Notes: a model not told the origin generated them from the letters alone. 64,000 nt of DNA from Amorphochlora amoebiformis (GCA_054601695.1 BAAHQB010000254.1:62001-126000), one strand, 5' to 3'; shown: positions 1 through 50,097, numbered from the stretch's first letter. Made by a program: numbers and translations.

Positions 1-4353
<4,353 letters not shown>

Positions 4354-5245
4354 ATAAGAGTATATGAAAAACCAGACGAAGACAGAGGAATGCAAGAAGA
4401 CTAGTATCATCTCCAATCTACTACATGTACACCCAATCTTCAATCTTATACCAGAGACCCGGTAGCCTAGTCCTCAACTTCCTAGAGCTAGAGCTATCCA
4501 TGTGCATGCATGCAAGTAACATAGTAAGTACTATTATCGTGACCGTATACTCACTATACTCATGCGCCAGTTGTCATGATCACCATTTCGACTATTCAAT
4601 GATTACGCTAGATATTCAATGTGTACAAACATTCGTAGGCAGATGATATATATATACTTAGGCTGCATCATCTCAGTGAGTGCATATCAAGCTCTCTCTA
4701 TCATATATAGTGATTAGCTAGATTAGAATCAGTTGCAATTATTATATCGCTGCTAGTCTCTACTGACTAATAGACGAATCAATCTCACGGTGATATGTAG
4801 ATGTACAACCTAGACAACACATCGAGGCATGATACACTAGATATATTATATCCACACACCTGCAGCTACTGTCTAAGTAATTACAGTATCTATATAATAT
4901 ATCATTGTCAGCATAAAAATGAGTATAATATTATAATTGTTAAAACATATCCAACTTTTCTTCTGCATATGGATAATCACTAGACGATTATCGCATACTG
5001 TGAATACGTTTTTACTACGTGTTAGCTTACTGCGTCGCCGGCATAAGCAGGTATGAGAAAAGAGTGAATTATTTGTGATTTGAGCGCCAGCAACAGCCAA
5101 TGGCATGAACCTGTAACAAACAGGTTACTTTTGCTATGCTCATTCGTTTGTAACAGGTTACTTGCTATGTTCATTCACTTGTTACACGTTGCTTCACACT
5201 GCTCACCTATTCGATTAACTTCACACCTAGGTATACATACACATA
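4354..5245 (+). other. Conserved 3' flank of LRR gene 1
   Basis: TA-poor sequence directly after the stop codon. It is found again at 38808-39670 (+), 57350-58284 (-) and about 59150-60130 (-). Near 5110-5200 the sequence GTAACA..GGTTAC is repeated, with TTGCTATG(T/C)TCATTC units, giving both direct and inverted repeats. It is probably 3' UTR and downstream DNA. No coding reading is conserved between copies. Confidence 0.6.
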
Positions 5246-5454
5246 TATATGTACATATATATATGCAGGTAAATGTATATATATATATATATATGTATAT
5301 ATAATATATACTATTATATATAATAATTTGTGCGCACAGCTGATTTGGGTAGGTTAGGGTTAGGGTTAGGGTTAAGGTTAAGAATAGGGTGTCTTGGGTT
5401 TAGCGTTAGGCATAGGGTATGTTAGTGTTATATATATATATATATTATTTATAC

Positions 5455-5485
<31 letters not shown>

Positions 5486-5487
5486 GA

Positions 5488-5521
<34 letters not shown>

Positions 5522-5659
5522 AACATTGTATATTCATATATGTATATATATATCGTATATATATGTATATATACATACACATATATGGATAGAGGGATGG
5601 TAAGGTAAGGATATATCATATATAGCGCATGTATATGTATATGTATATGTATATATATT

Positions 5660-5718
<59 letters not shown>

Positions 5719-5764
5719 GTTATATGTATATGTACTTATATTATATACATACATATATAGTATG

Positions 5765-5822
<58 letters not shown>

Positions 5823-5909
5823 TATATATATTTCATACACATACTATATGTATGTATATATGACGGGTATATATAATCAAAGACAATAGAGATTTAGATT
5901 GAAAGGTAA

Positions 5910-5947
<38 letters not shown>

Positions 5948-5985
5948 GAAGAAAAGGCTAGATGGACTGAGAGGGGTAGATGTGC
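5246..5985. repeat. TA tracts with a short TTAGGG patch
   Basis: (TA)n interrupted by GGTTAGGGTTAGGG units at 5350-5420 and a conserved ATATGGATAGAGGGATGG motif at 5583-5600 that recurs at 6902 and 39941. No gene. Confidence 0.6.
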
Positions 5986-6214
5986 AGGAGAGCGAGCGAC
6001 CGAGAGAGAGGGAGAGAGAAAGAGAGGAAATACATTTCTTTTCCACCTCTCTCTCTCTCTCTCCATCTCTCTCTCTCTCTCTCTCCATCTCTCTCTCTCT
6101 CTCTCCATCTCTCTCTCTTCATGTCTTTCTCTTCATCTCTCCCTCTCTCTCTTCATCTCTCTCTCTCCATCTATCTCTCTCCATATCTCTCTCTCCATCT
6201 CTCTCTCTCTCTCT

Positions 6215-6291
<77 letters not shown>

Positions 6292-6301
6292 TCTCTCTCT
6301 C

Positions 6302-6339
<38 letters not shown>

Positions 6340-6645
6340 ATCTCTCTCTCCATCCCTCTATCCATCTCTCTCTCCATGTCTCTCTCTCTCTCTGATCTTT
6401 CTCTCTCTCTCTCTCTATCTTTAACTCTCTCTCTCTCTCTCTCAATCTCTCTCTTTCCCTCTCTCCATCTCTCTCTCCATATCTCTCTCTCTCTCTTCAT
6501 CTTTCTCTCTCCCTCTCTCTCCATTCTCTCTCTCCCTCCCTCTCTCTCCATTCTCTCTCTCTCCCTCCCTCTCTCTCAGTCTCTCTCTATTTCTCTCCAT
6601 CTCTCTCTCTCTCTCTCCATCTCTCTCTCCATATCTCTCTCCAAT
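5986..6645. repeat. (CT)n block, unit 1
   Basis: Interrupted CTCTCCAT/CTCTCTCT array of ~600 bp, preceded by a short GA part (5990-6030). It is equivalent to 40360-41345 and, inverted, 55930-56520. Confidence 0.75.
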
Positions 6646-6658
6646 AATAATAATAATA

Positions 6659-6696
<38 letters not shown>
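6642..6696. repeat. (AAT)n microsatellite
   Basis: About 17 AAT units directly after the CT block. A rare trinucleotide repeat in this window. Confidence 0.75.
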
Positions 6697-6725
6697 TTGA
6701 TAATAAACACGTGAATATATACATA

Positions 6726-6763
<38 letters not shown>

Positions 6764-6844
6764 ATATACATATGTATATACAATACTTATATTATAGGGA
6801 TATATATATATATATATATCTGTATGAATATATACATATTTAAT

Positions 6845-6891
<47 letters not shown>

Positions 6892-7199
6892 CATACATTT
6901 ATATGGATAGAGGGATGATAAGGGCAGGCACAAGAGAAGAGTTAGGGTTAGGAATAGACTGTCTTAGGGTTAGGGTTAGGAATAGGGTATCTTAGGGTTA
7001 GGTTAGGTATAGTATATCTTAGGGTTAGGGTTTGGAATAGGGTTAGTGTTCTCTGGTTTTGCAGGTGTATGCCATATATTATATGCACATGTATAATACG
7101 TATATACATAATTATATATTGTATATCTATATATAGTTATATAATATATATATATATATATAAAAATATATATATATATATTATTTATTTATATATGAA
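6697..7199. repeat. (TA)n and TTAGGG-like patch
   Basis: TA tracts flank 6940-7050, where GGTTAGG units alternate with GAATAGGGTGTCTTAG. The end (CTCTGGTTTTGCAGGTGTAT) recurs inverted at 54740-54770. Confidence 0.6.
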
Positions 7200-7837
7200 G
7201 AGTAACAATTGAAAGATGGATTTACAGTATTTCAAACCGCGTCAATAACAGGACAGCCTGCAAACATACCATGTATCTATACATACGCATATGTACATAC
7301 GCATATGTACACATGTACATACACACACGCTCCAGGCGTCTCGAAAAAAAAAAAAACAAATCCCCGCCTGAATCTTTGCATAAGGGGTTCTGTCGCTCTC
7401 CCAAAATCAATATAAGGTCACCCTTCCGCGGATACACCATGGACATATTTATGCGCCTCTGATCCCCTCTGACACCCCTCCCGAATGCCCTAAGTTGGTA
7501 GTTACCTACCTCGAGGACCACGTCCAAGCCCCCATGTTGACATGAGCAGCCAAATCCACCAGGATGACACGTGTCTCCAACGACGTCGGCTCCATTTGGG
7601 TGATTCTTCGATAATACAATAAGTGATTAGTCGAATTTGTAGAATCCCCGGGAATCCCGGGTACAGCGTTAATTATCCAAATACGACTGAGTCTTTAGGT
7701 TTCTTGGGCAATCTTGGATGCTTAAAAGACCATTTGACCTCTACAATCACGCGATGGATTGTTAGGGGGCCGCGAGGGGGGTACTGACACGGCAGCCGAT
7801 AATTTGCGATAAACATGCGAAAAAATATTTCTTTAAG
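7200..7837. other. TA-poor island to the left of the transposon
   Basis: Mixed-composition sequence with an inverted counterpart at 53890-54430 and part of one at 44960-45125. It includes GAATCCCCGGGAATCCCGG and the shared edge GGCAGCCGATAATTTGCG. No conserved coding frame was found. It is the left flank of the insertion. Confidence 0.55.
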
Positions 7838-7845
7838 CAATTTCG
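7838..7845 (+). repeat. Left 8-bp target-site duplication
   Basis: CAATTTCG immediately precedes the element end GGCAGACCG. It is identical to the copy at 18161-18168. The empty paralogous sites carry a single copy. Confidence 0.85.
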
Positions 7846-8043
7846 GGCAGACCGATTCATGGTTAGGATTGTCAGTCACCTGTCAGTCTAGTGTGACTCG
7901 CCCCTCTGTCACCCGGAACCCAGAATTCATTAGGCCGAATTTCCCGCGGCGGGGTATCGGGGAAGAGCCATCCGCATACCCTTCAAAACTGAAAACACAA
8001 CCGTACCGATGGTGGCTTCAAGGTATCCAGACCCATTATTTAT
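7846..8043. promoter_or_regulatory. Transposon 5' terminal region and presumed promoter
   Basis: The region runs from the 5' terminus to the first candidate ATG. It carries short repeated CTGTCAGTC/CAGTCACC elements close to the end (about 7869-7890), which may be subterminal binding sites. No clear TATA box is seen. The promoter role is inferred from position only. Confidence 0.35.
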
Positions 8044-16986
<8,943 letters not shown>

Positions 16987-18160
16987 TGATCTGTGGATTT
17001 TATCTAGTTTATACGCTATGATCACAATTGATCAGTATATTATATCTATACTGATAAGGCTACTATAGCTCATCCTATCGACTCATAAGACTTTTCAAGT
17101 AATGTTCTGAATGATCTGAATGAGTGAAATTTAACATTTACTATTACTAGATTTAGTGACTACGGTTTACGAGGAAAACTTGCTCGATCATGATCTAGTT
17201 TACATCAGTACGATGGTATGGAGGGTTATATAAAATACATCTATCCAGGAAGCATTTGTTAGCTAGCTAGTATATGCTTATACCGGTGATGTCGGATATA
17301 CTATATGATTATTATTATGCTAGTTACACCTTTTGTGAGTTTATGATGATTTTACAACTACTAGTGTCAACTATTATACAGTCTAGACAGTATTATATGT
17401 CATTCAGGTATGTGACAGACAGTATCCGACCCTGTAAGTCATACAGAATGGTCATATAACCGTCATTCGTGGTTGAAAATATCCAAATTCACCACAATTA
17501 ACGTCTGCTATATATTTCACTCTATTTTGCATCTAACGCTATTTTAATTGTTGGTATGATTTGTGGCCTCTAGTAGATGTCTACAATCAACCTACATTGC
17601 TTTCGCCATCGCTGTAGCCCACGTATATTGTCTGACAGGATAAGGCTGTCAGTCCTCTAGCCTCCTCGTTTCCGAACAAATTTAAAACCTGAAAAGTGAT
17701 ATCTATTTTAATTAGCCTAAAAAGCATATTTCAGTAGCTCAAATTCCCACACAAATCATAGTGTCTCCCTATGACCACTGGTACGTAAAGGGGGGAACGC
17801 TTAAAAACATCGAGTATAGTGATGTAAGCACCTACCGGCGCCCTAAAACATAATGGATCATAGTAAATAGGAGTGCTGGAAATATAGACGAAGTCAGAGG
17901 TGTTCACACTTCGCAGTAAAGAGTGTAGAGGAATGACATGAAAGAAGCTGTGGCCCAGGAGCTGTCATTCATGCGGCGTGATATGGTGTCATATCACGCA
18001 TATGTCACCGATATGTGTCACGCATGATACTATCTTGGATTCCGACGAATTTGCCCATTATTTTTGGGCATTTTTCCCTCTTTTTCCCCTTCTTTTTTTA
18101 CATTTTTCTGCCTAAATTTTTGATTTCCGATTACCTATCCTAACTACGGTAAGGGGTATC
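16987..18160. other. Transposon 3' non-coding region
   Basis: This 1.17 kb holds no coding reading I trust. Unlike the introns, it is ordinary mixed-composition sequence without (TA)n. A palindromic stretch at about 17970-18030 (repeated ATATGGTGTCATATCACGC-like arms and TATGTCACGCATGA) could fold and may be a subterminal transposase site. That role is inference. Confidence 0.5.
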
Positions 18161-18168
18161 CAATTTCG
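18161..18168 (+). repeat. Right 8-bp target-site duplication
   Basis: CAATTTCG follows the element's 3' end (AAGGGGTATC). It continues into CCATATAATCG, which is also what follows the single copy in the empty site at 45.13 kb. Confidence 0.85.
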
Positions 18169-18633
18169 CCATATAATCGAAACAACGACATTTAATTTTG
18201 CAATCGCAGAAAAGGGAGTACGTCCGAAGCGCATAACTCGAGTGACCCAGCGCCGGACTCAGCGGGGAATCAGCTTCAGATAACTACATCCGCATCCCAT
18301 CCGATTCGTTAGGTAACTCTGATTCTTCTATATGAGGCGAAACCAAAGGTTTTGTGCCCTTTTCTGCAGTATTTTCTCTTTTTGCAGACTTCCGAAGGTT
18401 GTGTAACAAATCTCACGACCGACATTGCACACGTTCTGGTCGTTTGAACGAATACATGGGACTTCACAGTCCGTGAAGTCATATTGGTGAACACGTGTGC
18501 AACCTCAATATCCTACTTGGACGGTGATCATGCTCCGGTCCTTCCCCTCATGCAATTTTGGTCCCCAGGTTAAAACATCCGGCAGCCTGGAGTACCAAGC
18601 ATAAGTCTCAATCGCATTGACATCCCCGAACAC
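18169..18633. other. Conserved island to the right of the transposon, upstream of gene X
   Basis: Copies occur at 45134-45535 (+) and 53560-53881 (-). It contains the hairpin GACTTCAC-aGTCC-GTGAAGTC at about 18470-18491, identical in all copies, and a possible exon after TTTTTGCAG (18385) reading RRLCNKSHDRHCTRSGRLN. A minus-strand reading starting at 18494 is also open, but neither is preserved cleanly in all three copies, so I do not call a gene. Confidence 0.45.
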
Positions 18634-18789
18634 ATGATGGACGTTGAAGGTCGAAACTTCTTCTATTTGTATACACTACATAGACACATAACCATAAATA
18701 CATCACACATGTATAGGTTGCGACCAAAAGAGTGTCAACGTTCCGTCGCAAGCCGGCTTTATGTCTCACGTTGGGGTTCATGGGTACTT

Positions 18790-19764
<975 letters not shown>

Positions 19765-19887
19765 GTCCCCCGCAGAACGTGTATGAACGACATGTAGTCC
19801 CAAGCATGCATTCCAACCGCACCAACGTCCCCCACGTAAACCCCTATACGTCCAACGCAACGAATCAAAGTCATATTTACAATAATG

Positions 19888-19904
19888 TTTATGTCCTATT
19901 ACGC

Positions 19905-19947
<43 letters not shown>

Positions 19948-20015
19948 GTATTTACATAGATTTCTCTCTCTCTTTCTCTCTCTCTCCCTCTATATATATA
20001 TATATTTGTTTAATT

Positions 20016-20102
<87 letters not shown>

Positions 20103-20115
20103 CTTGATATATGAA

Positions 20116-20146
<31 letters not shown>

Positions 20147-20252
20147 CTTGATATATGATATATATATATATGTATATGTGTATATATAATATATATGTGT
20201 GTATATGTATGTGTATGTGTATATATATATATATATATGTATGTGCATGTGT
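19888..20252. repeat. (TA)n with CT and ATCTTGATATATGA repeats
   Basis: Mostly TA. A short (TC)n at 19962-19990 and two tandem copies of GTATATCTTGATATATGA (about 20097 and 20142). Confidence 0.6.
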
Positions 20253-20439
20253 GCACGTCCCGGTTGGCACCGACTAACACAGGACATGTACTCGTACCCG
20301 TCGACTATGGGGTAAGTGGAATCCCAATCGTGAGCACACACGTGCCCAACACAGCGAGTCGTGTCAACGGGGGGACAAATGGCATCGCTGCCGCTCATTC
20401 TGGGGTCAAAAGGTTGATGATCATACGTGAGTACATATG

Positions 20440-21380
<941 letters not shown>

Positions 21381-21979
21381 CCCTACAGGCTGACATCATT
21401 GGAGAGCAAGACAGAGGAGATCCAGGCACCAAAAAGAAAAAAGCAAAGGACAGTCAAACACAAGGTGAATTTTGTACGTTGATACTTTCCAGATCTCTTT
21501 CATGCTGACGTGCTTCTGAATGGATACTGTACTTGTTAGTCGATCTGTAAATGGTGTGGGTCCGTTTGCAAGAGCGGACTCCCCCGCCACATGGAGAAAT
21601 GTGAGGATGGCTTGTTTGAAGCTGCATGCTACGTTATTCGCGCGATGTTCGGAAACAGTAAGTATAAGGTATTGGAAACGCGGACTAACAAATTGAGTCT
21701 TGAGTCGCGCGTCCCATACGGGTTTGACTGGTTGCGAAATGAATCGTTGCGTGGTTGATGTACTCGATTAGATCAAGAATGATGACGTCAAGAAAGCGTA
21801 CTGTGAGGTAATCAAAAGCACGGAAAGGAAGGCTGAGCTTATTAGTCGTATCAAAGAGCGAATGGTAAGAATATGCTTACGATTGTTCAGATGCTGGTTG
21901 TCATGATGTTTATGCATGTTTTCATACGTTTATAATGGTGCAGACTTTGTAAGTCAATGTTATATATGCGTATATATAT

Positions 21980-22130
21980 ATATATATATACTGAGAGAGA
22001 AAGAGAGAGAGGGAGAGAGAGAGAAAGAGAGAGAGGGAGAGAGAGAGAGAAAAAGAGAGAGAGGGAGAGAGAGAGAAAGAGAGGGAGAGAGAGAGAAAGA
22101 GAGAGAGGGAGAGAGAGAGAGAAAAAATAA
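21980..22130. repeat. (GA)n block
   Basis: GAGAGAGG/GAGAAAGA array downstream of gene X copy 1. The inverted equivalent lies at 49890-50060. Confidence 0.7.
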
Positions 22131-22979
<849 letters not shown>

Positions 22980-22982
<3 letters not shown>

Positions 22983-23218
22983 CAGCGTAGCAGCGGTAGT
23001 TGTCCGATTGACTGTTGTCCGTTTGGATTATGACGAATGATTATTGATAACTTTTGCGCGGTAGTCGGATACTTCCTTTCTTCCTCCGGAACCGTATGGG
23101 TTCCGAGAATTTTCTGGGTTCCGGCTATTGTGCTACTACTCGTATACTCTAAGGAACTGACGGTAGTCTAGCCAGCAACCGCGTAGTTAACTAGCTATAG
23201 GTTCCGGTGTGCGTTAAC
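22980..23218 (+). mobile_element. tRNA-derived SINE candidate, decayed copy
   Basis: About 240 bp starting TCAGCGTAGCAGCGG (degenerate A box) and sharing with 47560-47808 (-) the body ACGAATGATTAT, GGTAGTCGGATACTTCCTTTC, CGTATAC and GGTAGTCTAGCCAGC. It is flanked by (TA)n on both sides. Confidence 0.5.
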
Positions 23219-23561
23219 AATATATACATATATATATATACATAATTTTCACCAGACAATCGTATTATTTTTGACATATATACGTATATATATGTATGTA
23301 CGTATGCATGTATATATGTATATATTATATATATATATTATATATGTGTAGATGTTATATATATTTATATATGTATATATATATATATATATATAAAAGT
23401 TGATATCTGATTCCCATCATCAGACAAATCGTACCAAGACCAAGATAACGCAATTGGTAATGGTTCACGTTATACTTCATCTTCCTTGTTTACGACAAAT
23501 TCACCCAAAAAGCACATATCATAATTTCATCACTATCTCAAGGTCCGAGCGCCTCGCGGCA

Positions 23562-38807
<15,246 letters not shown>

Positions 38808-39670
38808 ATAAGAGTATATGAAAAACCAGACGAAGACAGAGGAATGCAAGAAGACTAGTATCATCTCCAATCTACTACATGTACACCCAATCTTCAATCT
38901 TATACCAGAGACCCGGTAGCCTAGTCCTCAACTTCCTAGAGCTAGAGCTATCCATGTGCATGCATGCAAGTAACATAGTAAGTACTATTATCGTGACCGT
39001 ATACTCACTATACTCATGCGCCAGTTGTCATGATCACCATTTCGACTATTCAATGATTACGCTAGATATTCAATGTGTTCAAACATTCGTAGGCAAATAA
39101 TATATATCTAGTATATATATACTTAGCCTCATCTGCTGCATCATCTCAGTGAGTGCATGTCAAGCTCTCTCTATCATATATAGTGATTAGAATCAGTTGC
39201 AATTATTATATCGCTGCTAGACTCTACTGACTAATAGACGAATCAATCTCACGGTGACATGTAGATGTACAACACATCGAGGCATGATACACTAGATATA
39301 TGATATCCACACACCTGCAGCTACTGTCTAAGTAATTACAGTATCTATATAATATATCATTGTCAGCATATAAATGAGTATAATATTATAATTGTTAAAA
39401 CATATCCAACTTTTCTTCTGCACATGGATAATCACTATGATAATCCAGATGATTATCTCATACTACTGAAATGAATACGTTTCTACTAGGTGTTAGCTTC
39501 CGGCCAAAACAGATATGAGAAAAGAGTGAATTATTTGTGATTTGAGTATGGATCTGTAACAAACAGGTTACTTTTGCTGTGCTCATTCGTTTGTAACAGG
39601 TTACTTGCTATGTTCATTCACTTGTTACACGTTGCTTCACACTGATCACTTATTCGATTAACTTCACACC
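38808..39670 (+). other. Conserved 3' flank of LRR gene 2
   Basis: Copy of 4354-5245, nearly identical, with the same AACAGGTTACTT repeats at about 39556-39635. A short open reading frame starting MYTQSSILYQRPGS is shared with units 1 and 3. It is more simply explained by recent duplication than by coding constraint. Confidence 0.6.
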
Positions 39671-41345
<1,675 letters not shown>

Positions 41346-41475
41346 CTAACTTTCCTTGTGGCAGTCTTGAGCCCGCGACAGCACGAGAAGGAATGAATTG
41401 TTGCTAGTGCGATACGCTTCTCTTGTCAATTTACACCTTGCGTTTAACTTTCTCTTCATCTGAAGAGGTGGAATT

Positions 41476-41511
<36 letters not shown>

Positions 41512-41640
41512 ATGTAAGTCTTCGTAAGCTCCCTTAGGTGTAGAATAGGCCTACCGGTAGCCTAACCCTTATCTGTATACGGATAAAGCACAGTGTTTTA
41601 CAGACACATCGGCGACGAGAATCTGAGAGATGGTTTGGGC
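41346..41640. other. Short non-repetitive island
   Basis: CAGTCTTGAGCCCGCGACAGC and GATGGTTTGGGCATCATCGG recur inverted at 55905 and 55715. No coding frame is conserved. Confidence 0.5.
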
Positions 41641-41789
41641 ATCATCGGGATTGTCTGTTCGTATACATATATATATCACATATTCACGTATTTCTTTCAA
41701 TACACTTTTGCATTTTATATGTGTATGTATATGCACGTGTGTGTATGCATTTTTGATGTGCATGGGTGGATATATAATTATTGGTTTAT

Positions 41790-42340
<551 letters not shown>

Positions 42341-42345
<5 letters not shown>

Positions 42346-42375
42346 GCACATATATAGGCATGTACCAAAAGGTAC

Positions 42376-42464
<89 letters not shown>

Positions 42465-42540
42465 TATATACACACATATATATGCATATAAGCTTAGAAG
42501 CACATGCGATAGGCATCTGTAGTTTTCTCAAAAGGTACCC

Positions 42541-42621
<81 letters not shown>

Positions 42622-42675
42622 TATAAGCTTAGAAGCACATGCGATAGGCATTTGTAATTTTCCCAAAAGGTACGT
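42341..42675 (+). repeat. Three dispersed copies of AGAAGCACATGCGATAGGCAT unit separated by (TA)n
   Basis: Unit ending CCAAAAGGTACC at 42343-42378, 42490-42540 and 42625-42675. Each copy is followed or preceded by a long TA tract. Confidence 0.7.
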
Positions 42676-42798
42676 ACGTACCCATCCTCCGTCCACTATT
42701 TAGTCATATATCTGGATTTAGGTACATATACAGATGTAAACCATATGGTATATCATTTAAAATATACATATGAAAATCTACATATGTGTACATACGTA

Positions 42799-42836
<38 letters not shown>

Positions 42837-42877
42837 CAAATAATACAACATAAACACATATTCATATACAAGTATAA

Positions 42878-42942
<65 letters not shown>

Positions 42943-42947
42943 ATATC

Positions 42948-42980
<33 letters not shown>

Positions 42981-42986
<6 letters not shown>

Positions 42987-43169
42987 TTTAAATGTAAACA
43001 TATATATATTATACATACACACACATATGTATATGTAATGTTTTCTATATGCTACTTGGTAATATATGTGTATATATATATATATATATATAAATATTTA
43101 AATGTAAACATATATCTATTATACATACACATACATATGTATATGTAATGTTTTCTATATGCTACTTGG

Positions 43170-43206
<37 letters not shown>

Positions 43207-43282
43207 TTTAAATGTAAACATATATCTATTATACATACACATACACATGTATATGTAATGTTTTCTATATGCTACTTGGTAG
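42981..43282 (+). repeat. 110-bp tandem repeat, 2.7 copies
   Basis: TAAATATTTAAATGTAAACA starts at 42981, 43091 and 43201, exactly 110 bp apart. The end GCTACTTGG is also repeated. Copies 2 and 3 differ at very few bases, so the array is young. Confidence 0.85.
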
Positions 43283-44562
<1,280 letters not shown>

Positions 44563-44956
44563 ATTTTACAGATATCTATAATAGAATATCAAGATATCTA
44601 AACTAAATAACTGAAATATTAAAATCGCGGGAGAGTACGTAATGTGGATTCTAGGCAAAATGGCCTTAATAAAATTAATCGACCGGGAATGCCGAAATTC
44701 CCCGGTACAAACGGGTTAAAAGTTCGAATGGACAAACCCCCGCTTAAGGTGGGGGGTGGGGGTATTTCCTTTTACAGATATCTATATAGAATATCAGATT
44801 ATCTGATACTAAATAATTTGAATTATTAAAATCGCGGGAGAGTACATAATGTGAATTACTAGGCAATATGGCCTAGAGAAATTGATAAGGGAATGCCGTA
44901 AATTCCCCGGTGAACAAACGGGTTAAAAGTTCGAATGGACAAACCCCCGCTTAAAT
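44563..44956 (+). repeat. 206-bp direct repeat, two copies
   Basis: TTTTACAGATATCTATA at 44563 and 44769, AAATCGCGGGAGAGTAC, AAATTCCCCGG, GGGTTAAAAGTTCGAATGG and AAACCCCCGCTTAA in both. It is present only in unit 2 and absent from the equivalents near 7.7 and 54.2 kb, so it was inserted or expanded after duplication. Confidence 0.75.
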
Positions 44957-45126
44957 TTAAGTTGGACAGGAATCTTGGACAGTTTCAATAGGTGATTGTA
45001 GTCGAAATCCCCGGGAATCCCGGTACAACGAATTGTGTAAATTAATTATGCGCGACCAGGACCGAAACGGCTTAAAGACAAACCTCCTTTCGTTAGACGG
45101 CAGCCGATAATTTGCGATAAATAAGT

Positions 45127-45133
45127 AATTTCG
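45127..45133 (+). other. Empty transposon site, unit 2
   Basis: The left flank (GGCAGCCGATAATTTGCG) runs through AATTTCG directly into the right flank (CCATATAATCG) with no insertion. A short stretch of the left flank just before it is missing relative to unit 1. Confidence 0.8.
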
Positions 45134-45535
45134 CCATATAATCGAAACAGCGAAATTTAATGTTTCAATTTCAGAAAAGGTCGCACGTCCGAAGCGCATA
45201 ACTCGAGTGACCCCCGACCCCGACTCAGCGGGGAAGCAGCTTCAGATAAATACATCCGCGTCCCATCCGATTCGTTAGGTAACTCTAATTCTTCTATATG
45301 AAGCGACACGATAGGTTTTGTGCCCTTTTCTGCAGTATTTTCCTCCTTTTGCAGACTTCCGAAGGTTGTGTAGCAAATCTCATGACCGACATTACACACG
45401 TTCTGGTCGTTTGAACGAATACATGGGACTTCACAGTCCGTGAAGTCAAATTTGTGAACACGTGTGCAACCTCAATATCCTACTTGGGCGGTGATCATGC
45501 TCCGGTCCTTGCCCTCATGTAATTTTGGTCCCCAG

Positions 45536-48348
<2,813 letters not shown>

Positions 48349-48509
48349 GTAAGTATAAGGTATTGATAACGCGGACTGACAAATTAAGTCTTGAGTCGCG
48401 CGTCTAGGTTTGACTGTTGAAATGATCGTTGCATGGTCGTGTATCGATTGATAATATGACTCAAAAACACTAGTAAACACGAAAAACCCACATTCTTCTG
48501 GAGAAGAAA

Positions 48510-48706
48510 ATAATCTTAACCCAAACACTAACCTGAACCTACATCAAACCATATCTTGAAAATTAATTTTTATAACACTAGCCCAATCCTAAACCTAAAT
48601 TAACTAACCCTAACCCTAACCCTAACACTAATTAAGTATTAATCCTAACCCTAACATTAACACTAAAAACAGAATATCTTAATAACGTTAATCTCTAACG
48701 AGAGAG

Positions 48707-48784
<78 letters not shown>

Positions 48785-49130
48785 ATAAAAAAAAAAAAAA
48801 AAAAAAAAAAATAAAAATAAATATTAAGGAGAAAGAGAGAGAGAGGGGTAAAAATATAGATATATATATAAATATATATATAATATAAATAAAATCGATA
48901 AAAAAAAATATATAAAAAAAATTAATGTATGTATATATGTATACATTAATATACATAGGGAGTATTTTATATTATATATATATTTATATATATATATATA
49001 TATTAATTTTACAGATGTTTATATATTATACATAATAATGTAGTACGTTATGCAGTATAATGTATATGATTATATATATTATAGTGTAGATTATAATATA
49101 TTATATATATATATTATACATACATATAAT
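48510..49130. repeat. CCTAA-like patch, (GA)n, poly-A and TA near the palindrome centre
   Basis: CTAACCC units at 48515-48665, GA at 48703-48780, A~27 at 48787-48815, then TA. The same order appears inverted from 50060 to 49690. Confidence 0.65.
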
Positions 49131-49204
49131 TATATTACCCTCATCAAGACAATCATTACAAGACCAGAGATAACGCAATAACAAATCATCACTATCAATC
49201 CGAC

Positions 49205-49212
49205 CCCCCCGT

Positions 49213-49257
<45 letters not shown>

Positions 49258-49400
49258 GTTTTATATATACATACATATATATATATATATATAAATGTAT
49301 ATATACATATATATATACATATGTGTGTGTGTATGTACATAATATTATATACATAGACAATAGAATAACAATAATTACATTTAGTTTCCCCATCTTATTT
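49205..49400. other. Probable centre of the palindrome
   Basis: Left of it, 49137-49195 matches 23407-23460 in direct orientation. Right of it, 49420-49540 matches 23660-23790 inverted. The junction itself is TA-rich (49215-49320). Confidence 0.6.
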
Positions 49401-49614
49401 TAATTTAAAATTGCGAATATATTTTGTGCCTTTGTATGTAACAAGACACTCTCTATGTACATAACTCTTACGAATATATATACTTTTCGCACTATACCCC
49501 AAGTATTAGACGAAGCCTATCCCTAACCAGTATCAATATGTACTGAACATTAGCCGAACCCAAAAATACATACCATACATCAACCCTAACCTATACCTGA
49601 CCCTACTTTCTTTA

Positions 49615-49637
49615 TATTTAATTTTTTTTTATGTTCT

Positions 49638-49669
<32 letters not shown>

Positions 49670-49888
49670 TTTCTCTCTCTCTTCTCTCATTTTTAAGATT
49701 AACATTAGGTTAAGACTAGGGTTCGTGTTCATGTTTAATGTTAGGGTTAGGATTAATACTTAGGATTAGTGTTAGGTTTGGGTTAAGGTTAATGCCACGT
49801 TTTAGGATTAGGTTAATGTTAGGTAAAAGTTAATTTTCAGGATATGGTTTGATGTTAGGGTTCGGGTTAGTGTTTGGGTTAGTTATTT

Positions 49889-49925
<37 letters not shown>

Positions 49926-50056
49926 CTCCCTCTCTCTCTCTTTCTCTCTCTCTCTCTACCTCTCTCTCTTTCTCTCTCTATCCCTCTCTTTCTTTTTTTT
50001 CTCTCTCTCTCCCTCTCTCTTTTTCTGTCTCGCTCCCTCTCTATCTTTCTCTCTCT

Positions 50057-50097
<41 letters not shown>

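Noticed and set aside
4425-4646. Small reading frame MYTQSSILYQRPGS repeated at 38879 and 58209 (-)
   Set aside because: Copies are almost identical at the DNA level including third positions, and the fourth copy (near 59.9 kb) lacks it, so there is no sign of coding constraint.
5980-6714. Ser-Leu and Arg-Glu repeat proteins at 5980-6714 and 40555-41400
   Set aside because: They are the six-frame shadows of (CT)n. Frames are open on both strands and interrupted copies do not conserve any one frame.
18309-18494. Minus-strand reading starting MFTNMTSRTVKSH, also at 53567 (+)
   Set aside because: The frame breaks differently in each of the three copies after about 33 codons and there is no known motif. 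Recent duplication explains the similarity.
42343-42675. Short repeats separated by TA tracts that look like a CRISPR array
   Set aside because: Only three copies, spacers are TA microsatellite of unequal length, and the context is eukaryotic.
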